From: Billgrantia antri
Lineage (GTDB): Bacteria; Pseudomonadota; Gammaproteobacteria; Pseudomonadales; Halomonadaceae
Assembly: GCF_019430905.1 (NCBI RefSeq)
Contig: NZ_JAHYCA010000005.1
Coordinates: forward strand, 186,001 to 250,000
Direction: 5' to 3'
Length of the DNA: 64,000 nucleotides
Below, in pieces: positions 37,161 to 45,356 of this stretch. The notes below the pieces were generated by a model, which saw only the letters and a program-made list of their open reading frames with translations, had not been told where the DNA came from and made no database searches. Numbering within the stretch: position 1 is the stretch's first letter; each line of letters opens with the position of its first letter. The translations under genes were made by a program, and so were the position numbers.

Positions 37161-39101
37161 ATGCTGCAGAACAACCCGCTGCTCGCCCAGCTCAAGCAAC
37201 AGATTCGTGAGACCACGCCCCGTGCCGAAGGCGTGATCAAAGCCACCGAGAAGGGCTTCGGTTTCCTCGAGACCGACGACGGTCAGTCCTACTTTGTGCC
37301 CCCCCCGGCCATGAAGCAGGTGCTGCACGGCGACCGCGTCCAGGCCGTGATCCACGAGAATGGCGACAAGACTTCCGTCGAACCGGATACCCTCGTTGAG
37401 GCGGGCCTCAGCCGCTTCATCGCCCGGGTGCAGAAGCGCGAGGGGCGTCTGGCGGTGGTGCCCGATCATCCCTCGATCAAGACCGCACTCAAGGCGCGCA
37501 TCAAGAACAGCCTCGACGAGGCGAGCATCGGCGATGGCGACTGGGTCGTGGCGCGGCTGGTGCGCCATCCGCTCAAGCCCGAGGACCGCGCCTTCTTTAC
37601 CCAGGTCGACGAACTGGTGGCCAAGGCCGACGACCCTGCCGTGCCGTGGCGGGTGACCCTGGCGCGCCACGCTCTGGAGCAGGAGTGTCCTGACGCCGGC
37701 GACGACTGGCCGTTGCGTGACGAGGGCCTCGAGCGCGAGGATCTTACCGCCGAGCCCTTCTTCACCATTGACAGCGAGAAGACCCGCGACATGGACGATG
37801 CCCTGCGCGTCGAGCCACGCGAGGGCGGCGGCTGGCGACTGACGGTCGCCATCGCCGATCCCACCGCCTACGTCGAGGAGGGGCATGCCGCCGACCTGGA
37901 GGCGCGCACCCGCGCCTTCACCGTCTACCTGCCGGGCCAGAACGTCACCATGCTGCCCGAACAACTGGCCGACGACCTCTGTTCGCTACGCGAGGGCGAG
38001 GAACGCCCGGTGCTGGCCTGTACGCTGGAAGTGGAAGCCGATGGCAGCCTGGGCGACTACCGCTTCTTCGCCGCCACCCTGCGCTCCCGGGCCAAACTGG
38101 TCTACGACCGGGTCTCGGACTGGCTGGAAGGTCAGGGCGACTGGTCACCGGCCGAGGGGGTCGGCGAACAGCTGCGTGCGCTGCGCGACATGACCGAAGC
38201 GCGCGCCGCCTGGCGCACCGAGCATGCGTTGGTATTCAAGGACCGCCCTGACTACGTGTTCGACCTCGACCCGGCGGGTAACGTGCTGGATATCCGCATC
38301 GAGGAGCGGCGTATCGCCAACCGCATGATCGAGGAGTCGATGATCGCGGCCAACGCTTGTTGCGCGCACTACCTGGCCGAACACGTCGGCCACGGCATCT
38401 TCAACGTGCATCGCGCCTTCGATCCCGAAAAGGCCCAGGCTGCGCATGAATTCCTCACCGCGCAGGAAATCGAGGTCGAACTCGAGGCGCTTTCGGAACT
38501 GCCGCGCTACAAGGAACTCAAGCGCGCCTTGGAGAGCCGCGACGACGCCTGGCTCGATGCCCGGCTGCGCCGCTTCCAGGGCTTCACCAGCATGTCTGCC
38601 CGCCCCGGCCCACATTTCGGCCTAGGCCTGGCTGCTTATGCCACCTGGACCTCACCGATCCGCAAGTACGGCGACATGGTCAATCATCGCCTGATCAAGC
38701 GCGTGCTCAAGGGCGAGCAGGCCCCGGCCGAGGCAACTCAGGCACTCACCGAGCAGCTCACCGAGCGTCGGCGGCTCAACCGCATGGCCGAGCGCGACGT
38801 CAAGGATTGGCTCTACGTGCGCTACCTGACCCCGGCCGCCAAGGAACAACAGGCCTTCGAGGCCGAGATCTTCGGCATCAGCCGCGGCGGCATGCGCGTT
38901 CGCCTCACCGCCAACGGTGCCACGGCCTTCGTGCCGGCGCCCATGCTGCATAGCGATCGCGACAAGGTGGTCATCGACGACAAGGAAGGACGCATTCAGA
39001 TCGAGGGTGAAGAGCGCTACAGGCTCGGCGACCTCATCCGCGTCGAGCTGGTCGAGGCCCGCGAGGAGACCCGCTCACTGGTGGCACGTCCGGCCCAGTG
39101 A
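37161..39101 (+). CDS. rnb: Exoribonuclease II
   Basis: A 646-residue 3'-5' hydrolytic exoribonuclease. The N-terminus LQNNPLLAQLKQQIRETTPR is almost collinear with E. coli Rnb, which fixes the start at ATG 37161 despite no clear Shine-Dalgarno. It has cold-shock/OB domains, the RNB catalytic block (FTIDSEKTRDMDDALRVE with clustered metal-binding Asp residues) and a C-terminal S1 domain (GISRGGMRVRLTANGATAF). The length equals the family norm (644). It degrades single-stranded RNA and stalls at structure. A monocistronic gene with its own promoter and terminator hairpin. Confidence 0.95.
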   Translation: MLQNNPLLAQLKQQIRETTPRAEGVIKATEKGFGFLETDDGQSYFVPPPAMKQVLHGDRVQAVIHENGDKTSVEPDTLVEAGLSRFIARVQKREGRLAVVPDHPSIKTALKARIKNSLDEASIGDGDWVVARLVRHPLKPEDRAFFTQVDELVAKADDPAVPWRVTLARHALEQECPDAGDDWPLRDEGLEREDLTAEPFFTIDSEKTRDMDDALRVEPREGGGWRLTVAIADPTAYVEEGHAADLEARTRAFTVYLPGQNVTMLPEQLADDLCSLREGEERPVLACTLEVEADGSLGDYRFFAATLRSRAKLVYDRVSDWLEGQGDWSPAEGVGEQLRALRDMTEARAAWRTEHALVFKDRPDYVFDLDPAGNVLDIRIEERRIANRMIEESMIAANACCAHYLAEHVGHGIFNVHRAFDPEKAQAAHEFLTAQEIEVELEALSELPRYKELKRALESRDDAWLDARLRRFQGFTSMSARPGPHFGLGLAAYATWTSPIRKYGDMVNHRLIKRVLKGEQAPAEATQALTEQLTERRRLNRMAERDVKDWLYVRYLTPAAKEQQAFEAEIFGISRGGMRVRLTANGATAFVPAPMLHSDRDKVVIDDKEGRIQIEGEERYRLGDLIRVELVEAREETRSLVARPAQ

Positions 39102-39123
39102 CGCGTGCGAACCGAGTCCCCTC

Positions 39124-39154
39124 GAGGCCCCGCAGGCTCCCCTGCCGGGGCCTC
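39124..39154 (+). terminator. Terminator hairpin after rnb
   Basis: GAGGCCCCGCAGG / CCTGCCGGGGCCTC forms a long GC stem with a single bulge, 23 bp after the rnb stop. A T tract is weak. Confidence 0.6.
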
Positions 39155-39266
39155 ATCGCAGGGGGGCGTGGAAGTGCGGGGTGTCGTATCAACGGAGGCT
39201 TTGAGGCAAGGTAACCAATAGGAACAACTAAAGGTGGCTGAAGTCACCCTGAGGGAAGCCAACGCG

Positions 39267-41318
39267 ATGGCAATACACCTTGGGCTGCGCGGCAAATCGG
39301 TCGCCACCTTGTTGCTGGCGTGTCTGCTGGCGCTGATACCCGCCCTGCTCATTGGCTGGGTAGCCGTCGATGAGGTGCGCCGCCACTTCGCCACGGCCTA
39401 TGCCGAACAGTACACCTTGCTGCAGATGCACCGCATCTCCGCACCGGTCGCCCGCGAGCTGGCCCTGTCACGCCGCCTCGCCAACTCGGTAGTGACCCGT
39501 GAGTGGCTACGCCAACCGGACGATCCCGAACGTCAGGCTCGCTTCTTCGCCGAGGCCGAAGGCTTTCGTCAACAGTTCGGTAGCAACGCCTACTTCCTCA
39601 TCGACCACGCCACGGGCGACTACTACTTTGCCGACCGGCACGATGCCGAACCGAGCCCCGACTATCGCCTCTCGCCCGATGGCGCCCGGAACGCCTGGTA
39701 TTTCGACGCCATGGCGAGCACGTCTACCTACGCCATTGCCATCCGAGCCGACCCTGTCCTCGAACGCAGCATGCTCTGGGTCCAGGTCAAGGTGCGTGAT
39801 GAAGGAGCTCTGCTCGGCCTGGCCGGCGGCGCCCTCGACCTCGATGAATTTCTGAGGCACTTCCTACGCGCCCGCGCCCCCGGCGTGACGCCGATGATCG
39901 TCGATCCGCGGGGCATGATCCGTGTCCACCCCGACCGGAGTAACGTGCGCAGCGGCACGGACGTTACCCCCTTCGACACCGACAGCGACCAGCATATCCT
40001 CTCCTTGTTCGACGACGCCGAGCAGCGCGACGATTTCAGGCGCGCAATGCAGCAGGCAGCGCGTCGACCCGGCAGCATTCGCACTCTGCACGCCGAAATC
40101 GACGGCGAAGCCAGGCTGCTCTCGGTGGGTTACATTCCCGAACTGCAATGGCTGCTGGTGACGTCACTGGACATGCTGACCGCGCCCATCGTCCAGGGGC
40201 GCTGGTTCTGGCCGCTGGTCGGGGCGCTGATACTGATTCTGGCCACCCTGGTGGCAGCCTTCGGCTATGCCTCCAATCGCCTGGTCCTCAAACCGCTGCA
40301 ACGGCTGACCCAGTCGGCCCGCGCCATCGCCGACGGCGATTATGCCTCGCGGCTCCCCAACGAACGCCGCGACGAAATCGGCACGCTCTCACGGGCCTTC
40401 TCGCACATGGCGCAACAGGTGGAAGATCATACTCGCAACCTCGAAACCCAGGTGCGTGAGCGCACTCACGAACTGGAAACGGCACATGCGGCAATGGCGG
40501 CTGCCCACAAACAGCTCGGCGACTCGATCCAGTACGCCAGTATCATTCAGCGCGCCATCCTGCCGGATGAGCAACTCAACGAAGGGCTGGCCCCGTGTCA
40601 CGCCGTACTCTGGAAGCCACGCGATACCGTGGGAGGCGACTTCTACCTCTTCCGTGCCACGCCCGAGGGATATCTGATCGGCATCGTCGACTGTGCCGGC
40701 CACGGGGTGCCGGGGGCGCTGATGACCATGCTGTCGCGTGCCATCATCGACAACGCCATCAACCACCACGGCGCCGCCGACCCCGCCGCCTTGCTCAACG
40801 AGATCGATCGCCAGTCGCGTGAATTGCTGCCAGAAGCGCAGTTGCCCTCTTCGATCGCCACCAACATGGATATCGGTCTGGCCTGGGTCGACCCGGCAGG
40901 TCGCCGCCTGACCTACGCCGGCGCCAAGCTCGACCTGTACGGCAGCGACGGTCGCCAGCTGGAGCGTCTCAAGGGCGGTAAGCGCGCCCTCGGACACCGC
41001 CGCCCGTTACAATACAGCAATCATCACGTACCGCTACGGCCCGGATGGCGGTACTATCTGTGTAGCGACGGTTTTCTCGACCAGGCGGGGGGAGAACACG
41101 GCTTTGGCTTCGGCAACAGCCGTTTCGAGGAGCTGGTGCGCTCCCAGGCAACGGCGCCACTCGACGCCCAGATCGTCGCTTTCGAACGGGCACTGAACGA
41201 CTACCGCGGCTACCGCCCTCAACGCGACGACATAACCCTGCTGATATTCAGCTCGGCGCTGGATGCTTCCGAGCATGTGCATTTACACCAACCGGGCCCC
41301 GGTCGGGAGTCCACATAG
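39267..41318 (+). CDS. siaA: SiaA-like membrane PP2C phosphatase (sensor-HAMP-SpoIIE)
   Basis: A 683-residue protein: N-terminal TM (SVATLLLACLLALIPALLIG), a ~270-residue periplasmic Cache-like sensor domain, a second TM (PLVGALILILATLVAAFGYA), HAMP (KPLQRLTQSARAIADGDYAS), a coiled coil and a C-terminal PP2C/SpoIIE phosphatase (DTVGGDFYLF, GIVDCAGHGVPGALMTML, QRDDITLLIF, with metal-binding Asp residues). In P. aeruginosa SiaA dephosphorylates SiaC, freeing it to activate the cyclase SiaD. First gene of siaABCD. ATG 39267 is chosen; GTG 39234 in frame is possible. Confidence 0.88.
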   Translation: MAIHLGLRGKSVATLLLACLLALIPALLIGWVAVDEVRRHFATAYAEQYTLLQMHRISAPVARELALSRRLANSVVTREWLRQPDDPERQARFFAEAEGFRQQFGSNAYFLIDHATGDYYFADRHDAEPSPDYRLSPDGARNAWYFDAMASTSTYAIAIRADPVLERSMLWVQVKVRDEGALLGLAGGALDLDEFLRHFLRARAPGVTPMIVDPRGMIRVHPDRSNVRSGTDVTPFDTDSDQHILSLFDDAEQRDDFRRAMQQAARRPGSIRTLHAEIDGEARLLSVGYIPELQWLLVTSLDMLTAPIVQGRWFWPLVGALILILATLVAAFGYASNRLVLKPLQRLTQSARAIADGDYASRLPNERRDEIGTLSRAFSHMAQQVEDHTRNLETQVRERTHELETAHAAMAAAHKQLGDSIQYASIIQRAILPDEQLNEGLAPCHAVLWKPRDTVGGDFYLFRATPEGYLIGIVDCAGHGVPGALMTMLSRAIIDNAINHHGAADPAALLNEIDRQSRELLPEAQLPSSIATNMDIGLAWVDPAGRRLTYAGAKLDLYGSDGRQLERLKGGKRALGHRRPLQYSNHHVPLRPGWRYYLCSDGFLDQAGGEHGFGFGNSRFEELVRSQATAPLDAQIVAFERALNDYRGYRPQRDDITLLIFSSALDASEHVHLHQPGPGREST

Positions 41319-41336
41319 CAGAGCCAAGGATTTGCC

Positions 41337-41870
41337 ATGGATCTATTGAGTATGAGGGAGCGCTACGAGCATGAGCGCATCATGCTGTGCTTCAACGGCC
41401 CCATCTCCCATAGCCTGATCGAAGAGATCGGCAAGGCGCTGCGCAACTACCTTGATACCCAGCAGGCCGCCCCTTCGGCTGCCATGGACGTCTTCGCCGT
41501 CTATATCGAGATGACCCAGAACATTCGCCACTATGCCCGCCGCCAAGGTTACGATGACACGCTGGCGGCAGCTACGGTCGCCGTGGCACGCAGCGTACAG
41601 GGGCACTATCAGGTCAGCGCAGGCAATCTGGTCGAGCAGGCCGACGGCGAGCGCCTGGTTGCCGCCATCGAAGCACTGGCCCCGCTGGACAAGCTGGCGC
41701 TCAAGCAGGCCTACAAGCAGCAGTTGCGCCGTCCCCGGGAAGCCAGCGTTCACGCCGGGGCCGGCCTCGGCCTGCTCGACATGGCCCGCAAGTCCAGCCG
41801 CCCGCTGCAAGCAGTATTGCAGCCGCTGCCGAATCAGCGCAGTTTCTTCAGCCTGACAGCCACGATCTGA
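41337..41870 (+). CDS. siaB: SiaB-like protein (SiaC kinase, anti-sigma-factor-kinase-like fold)
   Basis: A 177-residue soluble protein, 18 bp after siaA. The pattern FNGPISHSLIEEIGKALR, YIEMTQNIRHYARRQG (the N-box-like Glu/Asn region) and GAGLGLLDMARKSSRP (G-box-like) fits the SiaB family of GHKL-related kinases. In P. aeruginosa SiaB phosphorylates SiaC on a Thr, opposing SiaA. The role is transferred by operon order and motif shape. Confidence 0.85.
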   Translation: MDLLSMRERYEHERIMLCFNGPISHSLIEEIGKALRNYLDTQQAAPSAAMDVFAVYIEMTQNIRHYARRQGYDDTLAAATVAVARSVQGHYQVSAGNLVEQADGERLVAAIEALAPLDKLALKQAYKQQLRRPREASVHAGAGLGLLDMARKSSRPLQAVLQPLPNQRSFFSLTATI

Positions 41871-41878
41871 CCTTTGCC

Positions 41879-42277
41879 ATGACGACCATGATTTCCGATA
41901 TCGACATTGCCGGCAACGAGTCCACGCCGACCATACGCAGCGACTGGCAGGCCGGCCTTCTGGCCATGCAGGGCGATTCCTACCCGGAGAATTCCTACGA
42001 ACTCTTCGACAACGTCATCCGCTGGGTACGCCACTTTCTGGACAGCGAGCAGCGCCCACTTCACCTCGAGCTGGCACTGGTTTACCTGAACACCAGCTCG
42101 GTCAAGGCGATGATGGATATCTTCGACCTGCTGGAAGACGCCTTCGAAGCGGGCCGCCAAGTCTCGGTGACCTGGCACTACGATGCACGCAACGAGCGTA
42201 TCGCCGAACTTGCCGATGAGTTTCGCGAGGATTGCAGCTACCCTTTCGCCATCACTCCTGCGAAACACGAGTCATGA
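41879..42277 (+). CDS. siaC: SiaC-like protein (DUF1987), phospho-switch partner of SiaD
   Basis: A 132-residue DUF1987 protein. The signature LELALVYLNTSSVKAMMDIF contains the Thr that corresponds to the regulated phosphosite of P. aeruginosa SiaC. Unphosphorylated SiaC binds and activates the SiaD cyclase. The gene starts 8 bp after siaB and its stop overlaps the siaD start (ATGA), so SiaC and SiaD are probably made in a fixed ratio. Confidence 0.9.
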   Translation: MTTMISDIDIAGNESTPTIRSDWQAGLLAMQGDSYPENSYELFDNVIRWVRHFLDSEQRPLHLELALVYLNTSSVKAMMDIFDLLEDAFEAGRQVSVTWHYDARNERIAELADEFREDCSYPFAITPAKHES

Positions 42278-43056
42278 AGGATAGTCACGACGATACCCTG
42301 CTGGCGGAGGTGGCTGCCCTGCTCGAGTCTTCCGAGCATGACGGACACCCGCTCCATGACGCCCTGCAGCGCCTCTACCGCCATCACTGCGAGCAGCGCG
42401 GGCAGATGCAGCGTCTGATCGAGATCTCCGATCGTTATCAGCTGCTGGCCATGGAAGCCCGCCAGGTGACCCAGCAGCGCTACGAGCGAACGCTTCGTCG
42501 ACAGCAAAAGCTTTCCCGCATTTCCGATGGCTACCAGGCCCTAATTCAGGAGCGCAATCAAGCCTTGCACCAGGCTTCGACACACGACCCCCTGACCGAG
42601 CTCCCCAATCGACGCCTGATCGGCGAGCGCCTGGAGTCATTGGTCGAAGCGCGGCGCCGCTTCACCCTTGCCTTGCTGGATATCGACCATTTCAAGGCGA
42701 TCAACGACCGCCACGGCCATGACGTGGGCGACCGCGTCTTGGTGGCACTGACCCAGGTATTGAGCGAGAGCTTGCGAGAATACGACCTTTGTGCGCGTTG
42801 GGGCGGGGAGGAGTTTCTGCTCCTGCTGGTCGACACCGACCGCAGCGAAGCCCATACCATCGTGGAACGATTGCGCCTACGCCTCGCCGAGGTCTGCATA
42901 CGCAGCGAAGACCAGACGATCTCGGTGACGGTCAGCGCCGGGTTGAGTCAGCATCAACCCGGCGATCCCCATGAGGTCACCGTGAAGCGTGCCGATCAGG
43001 CGCTGCTCGAGGCCAAGCGGGCGGGCCGCGATCGGAGTCTCACCGATACCCCCTAG
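42274..43056 (+). CDS. siaD: SiaD-like diguanylate cyclase (GGDEF)
   Basis: A 260-residue cytoplasmic protein. The N-terminal ~95 residues are helical, with a coiled-coil stalk (MEARQVTQQRYERTLRRQQK) that in P. aeruginosa SiaD binds SiaC. The GGDEF domain has DIDHFKAINDRHGHDVGD and the active-site GGEEF. An I-site RxxD (REYD) precedes GGEEF by five residues, so c-di-GMP product inhibition is expected. The start is ATG 42274, overlapping siaC. The 3' end overlaps the convergent DUF1989 gene by 17 bp. Confidence 0.92.
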   Translation: MKDSHDDTLLAEVAALLESSEHDGHPLHDALQRLYRHHCEQRGQMQRLIEISDRYQLLAMEARQVTQQRYERTLRRQQKLSRISDGYQALIQERNQALHQASTHDPLTELPNRRLIGERLESLVEARRRFTLALLDIDHFKAINDRHGHDVGDRVLVALTQVLSESLREYDLCARWGGEEFLLLLVDTDRSEAHTIVERLRLRLAEVCIRSEDQTISVTVSAGLSQHQPGDPHEVTVKRADQALLEAKRAGRDRSLTDTP

Positions 43057-43963
43057 GCTTGCCCCGTGCGCCCACAGCTTCCTGCCGTGCCGCCTCACGC
43101 TTCTCGGCCGCCCAGTCGATGACGGGGCCCTTGAGTCCGTGCCCGCCGGCATAGGGTGATGGCTCGGGAGGTCGCCAGCCTTCGAGCAGCGCGTCATCCA
43201 GCCGGAACACTTCGACACCAATGGGGTGGCATGTCAGCAACGGGTCGCTGGCATTGGGTCCCCAGAGGTCCACCGACAGATCCCCTCCCGGACAGCACGA
43301 CAGCGCGCAGAGCAGGTCGATCTCGGCAAATAGCTCGAGGTAGTCCCCCTCGCTTGCCGGGCACGCCTTCATGAAGTACTGGTCGTCGTCGTTGAGCCCC
43401 GTGCACTGAAATACGTTGAGCACGTCGTGCACGTCGAATTCGGTGAGGCCATGCGGCAATACCGCACGTACCAGATTGGAGTGGCAATGGTGATCGAAGT
43501 CTTCCCCGGTCAGCAGGCGATTGACGTAAGGGTCGCAGCGGGTACCCAGCAGGTCGTGTATGCGCCCGCCCTGCTCGTCCCTGCCGCTGCCGTCAACGCC
43601 ATAGCTGGCCAGGGTATCGTCGATGATCGTCGCCATGGGCCGCAGGTAGGGCAGCGTCGACCACAGGCGGTCGAAGGTCGAAACATGGGCGCGCTGCAAC
43701 TGGCGGGTGCGCGAGGCCCAGAAGCGCTCGCGCGGATTGTGCAGGTGCCACAGGTTGAAGTCGCCGACCTGGGGCCCTTCGAGGGTCGAGAGCCGCAGCA
43801 CGTGCCCTGCCGGCACTTTCCAGGCACGGCCGTCGCGAATCGGCACCACCAGCGAATCGACCCGCTCCCGGGCATTCGGCTCTGTCAAGCGAGCATAGAA
43901 GTTCCGATCGACGTCGAGTATCGAACCGCGTGTCGCCTGGTAAGCGGCGGGAACCTGGGCCAT
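43040..43963 (-). CDS. DUF1989 / urea carboxylase-associated family protein
   Basis: A 307-residue soluble protein. Motifs GHVLRLSTLEGPQVGDFNLW, NLVRAVLPHGL, DVLNVFQCTGL and LSCCPGGDLS match the DUF1989 family, several of which lie beside urea carboxylase genes; the His/Cys residues may bind metal. No urea amidolyase genes are present here, so this is an orphan member. AAGGAGG lies about 7 nt before the ATG. The function is unassigned. It overlaps the end of siaD by 17 bp tail-to-tail. Confidence 0.85.
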   Translation of the reverse strand: MAQVPAAYQATRGSILDVDRNFYARLTEPNARERVDSLVVPIRDGRAWKVPAGHVLRLSTLEGPQVGDFNLWHLHNPRERFWASRTRQLQRAHVSTFDRLWSTLPYLRPMATIIDDTLASYGVDGSGRDEQGGRIHDLLGTRCDPYVNRLLTGEDFDHHCHSNLVRAVLPHGLTEFDVHDVLNVFQCTGLNDDDQYFMKACPASEGDYLELFAEIDLLCALSCCPGGDLSVDLWGPNASDPLLTCHPIGVEVFRLDDALLEGWRPPEPSPYAGGHGLKGPVIDWAAEKREAARQEAVGARGKPRGYR

Positions 43964-44055
43964 GGGAGACCTCCTTCGAGAACGTTCCCTTCAGCGTAAC
44001 CCATGCCGTGCCATTCGCTCACCGTGACGCCCAACGTTCCTCGCGGCAGCTCTTG

Positions 44056-45351
44056 TTAGTCACGCATGGCCCGCGCCAGCACATCGCTGATCGGCTTGAC
44101 CAGGTAGCTGGCGAAGGTGCGCTCGCCGGTATGGATCATGACCTCGGCCGGCATGCCGGCCAGCAGCTGCATGTCGGACGTCATCTCCCCGCGCCCTTCC
44201 TCGGTGACCCGTACCCGGGCCCGATAGTAGTCCCGCCCGGTGCTCTCATCCTCGAAGCTGTCGGCCGAGACGTGGATCACCTCACCGGCAACGGCATGGG
44301 TGAGCCCTTGATTGAAGGCGCTGAAGCGAACCTCAGCCGACTGCCCGACATACAGGCTGTCGACATCGCTGACCGGTACGCGCGCCTCGACCACGAAGCC
44401 CTCGTTGCTGGGCACGATCTCCAGGATCGGATCGCCCGCGCCGATCACCGCCCCGAGCGTATGCAACTGCAGACCGACCACGGTTCCCGTCACCGGCGCG
44501 GTCACCGTGGTACGCCGCACCTCGTCGGACAGCGCCGTGATCCGCTCCTCGGCATCGCTGATCTGCTCCTGCACCTCGCGCAGCTGCTCACCGGCCTCCG
44601 CCTGGAATTCCTGCCGGCGGATCTGCTTCTGCAGCTCGTTCTCGCTGATCTGTGCCGCGATCCGGGCGATGACGGATTCCTGCTGGGCGGTTTCCCCTTC
44701 GAGCTCGAGAATATCGCGCTCCAGCTCGCGCAACCGCTGTCTGTCCCCCAGGCCACGCTCGAACAGGCTGCGAAGATCGCTGGCCTCCTCGCGCAATGAC
44801 GCGATCTGCTGGCGGTTGTACTCCACCAGGGTTTTCAAGCCTTCGCGCTGCTCCTCGTACTGCCGGGTCTGCTGGTCCAGCGTTTCCAGCGTGCTTTGCA
44901 GCGACTGTCGACGCGAGAAGAACAGGCCGTGCTGCACCGCCAGCACCTCGCTGACGCGCTGGGACTCGCTCTCGTGCAGCTCCTCGGGAAACGACAGGGT
45001 CGCCTCCTCGGCAAGCTCTGCGGCCAGGCGAACCTCGCTGGCCCGGTTGATCAGGTACTGTGTGCGCGCCACCTGCAGCTGCGAGGCGGCTCGGGTATTG
45101 TCGAGCATCACCAGCACATCGCCGGCTTCGACATGGTCCCCGTCGGTCACTCGTATCGCTTTGACGATGCCGCCTTCATAGTGCTGCACCGTCTTCTTGA
45201 ACGAGGCGACCGAGACCTTCCCCGGGGCCACCACGGCAATGGCCAGATCGGCGGATACCGCCCAGCCCCCGAAACCGCCGAAGGCGACCAGCAGGATGGC
45301 GAGCCCCAGACGGCGGTAGCCACGACCTTCGGTGGGTAGCGTCGCGGACAT
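44056..45351 (-). CDS. Type I secretion membrane fusion protein (HlyD/PrtE family)
   Basis: A 431-residue periplasmic adaptor. It has an N-terminal TM (LGLAILLVAFGGFGGWAV), a lipoyl-like half (VTDGDHVEAGDVLVMLDN), a long coiled-coil hairpin (residues ~100-280, rich in Glu/Gln/Arg) and a C-terminal beta-barrel (TVTAPVTGTVVGLQLHTLG). It would link the ABC exporter to a TolC-type channel. Start ATG 45351 is supported by AGGAGG 8 nt upstream; ATG 45357 has only 2 nt spacing. It follows the ATPase gene directly. No tolC homologue is in the window. Confidence 0.9.
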   Translation of the reverse strand: MSATLPTEGRGYRRLGLAILLVAFGGFGGWAVSADLAIAVVAPGKVSVASFKKTVQHYEGGIVKAIRVTDGDHVEAGDVLVMLDNTRAASQLQVARTQYLINRASEVRLAAELAEEATLSFPEELHESESQRVSEVLAVQHGLFFSRRQSLQSTLETLDQQTRQYEEQREGLKTLVEYNRQQIASLREEASDLRSLFERGLGDRQRLRELERDILELEGETAQQESVIARIAAQISENELQKQIRRQEFQAEAGEQLREVQEQISDAEERITALSDEVRRTTVTAPVTGTVVGLQLHTLGAVIGAGDPILEIVPSNEGFVVEARVPVSDVDSLYVGQSAEVRFSAFNQGLTHAVAGEVIHVSADSFEDESTGRDYYRARVRVTEEGRGEMTSDMQLLAGMPAEVMIHTGERTFASYLVKPISDVLARAMRD

Positions 45352-45356
45352 CGTCA

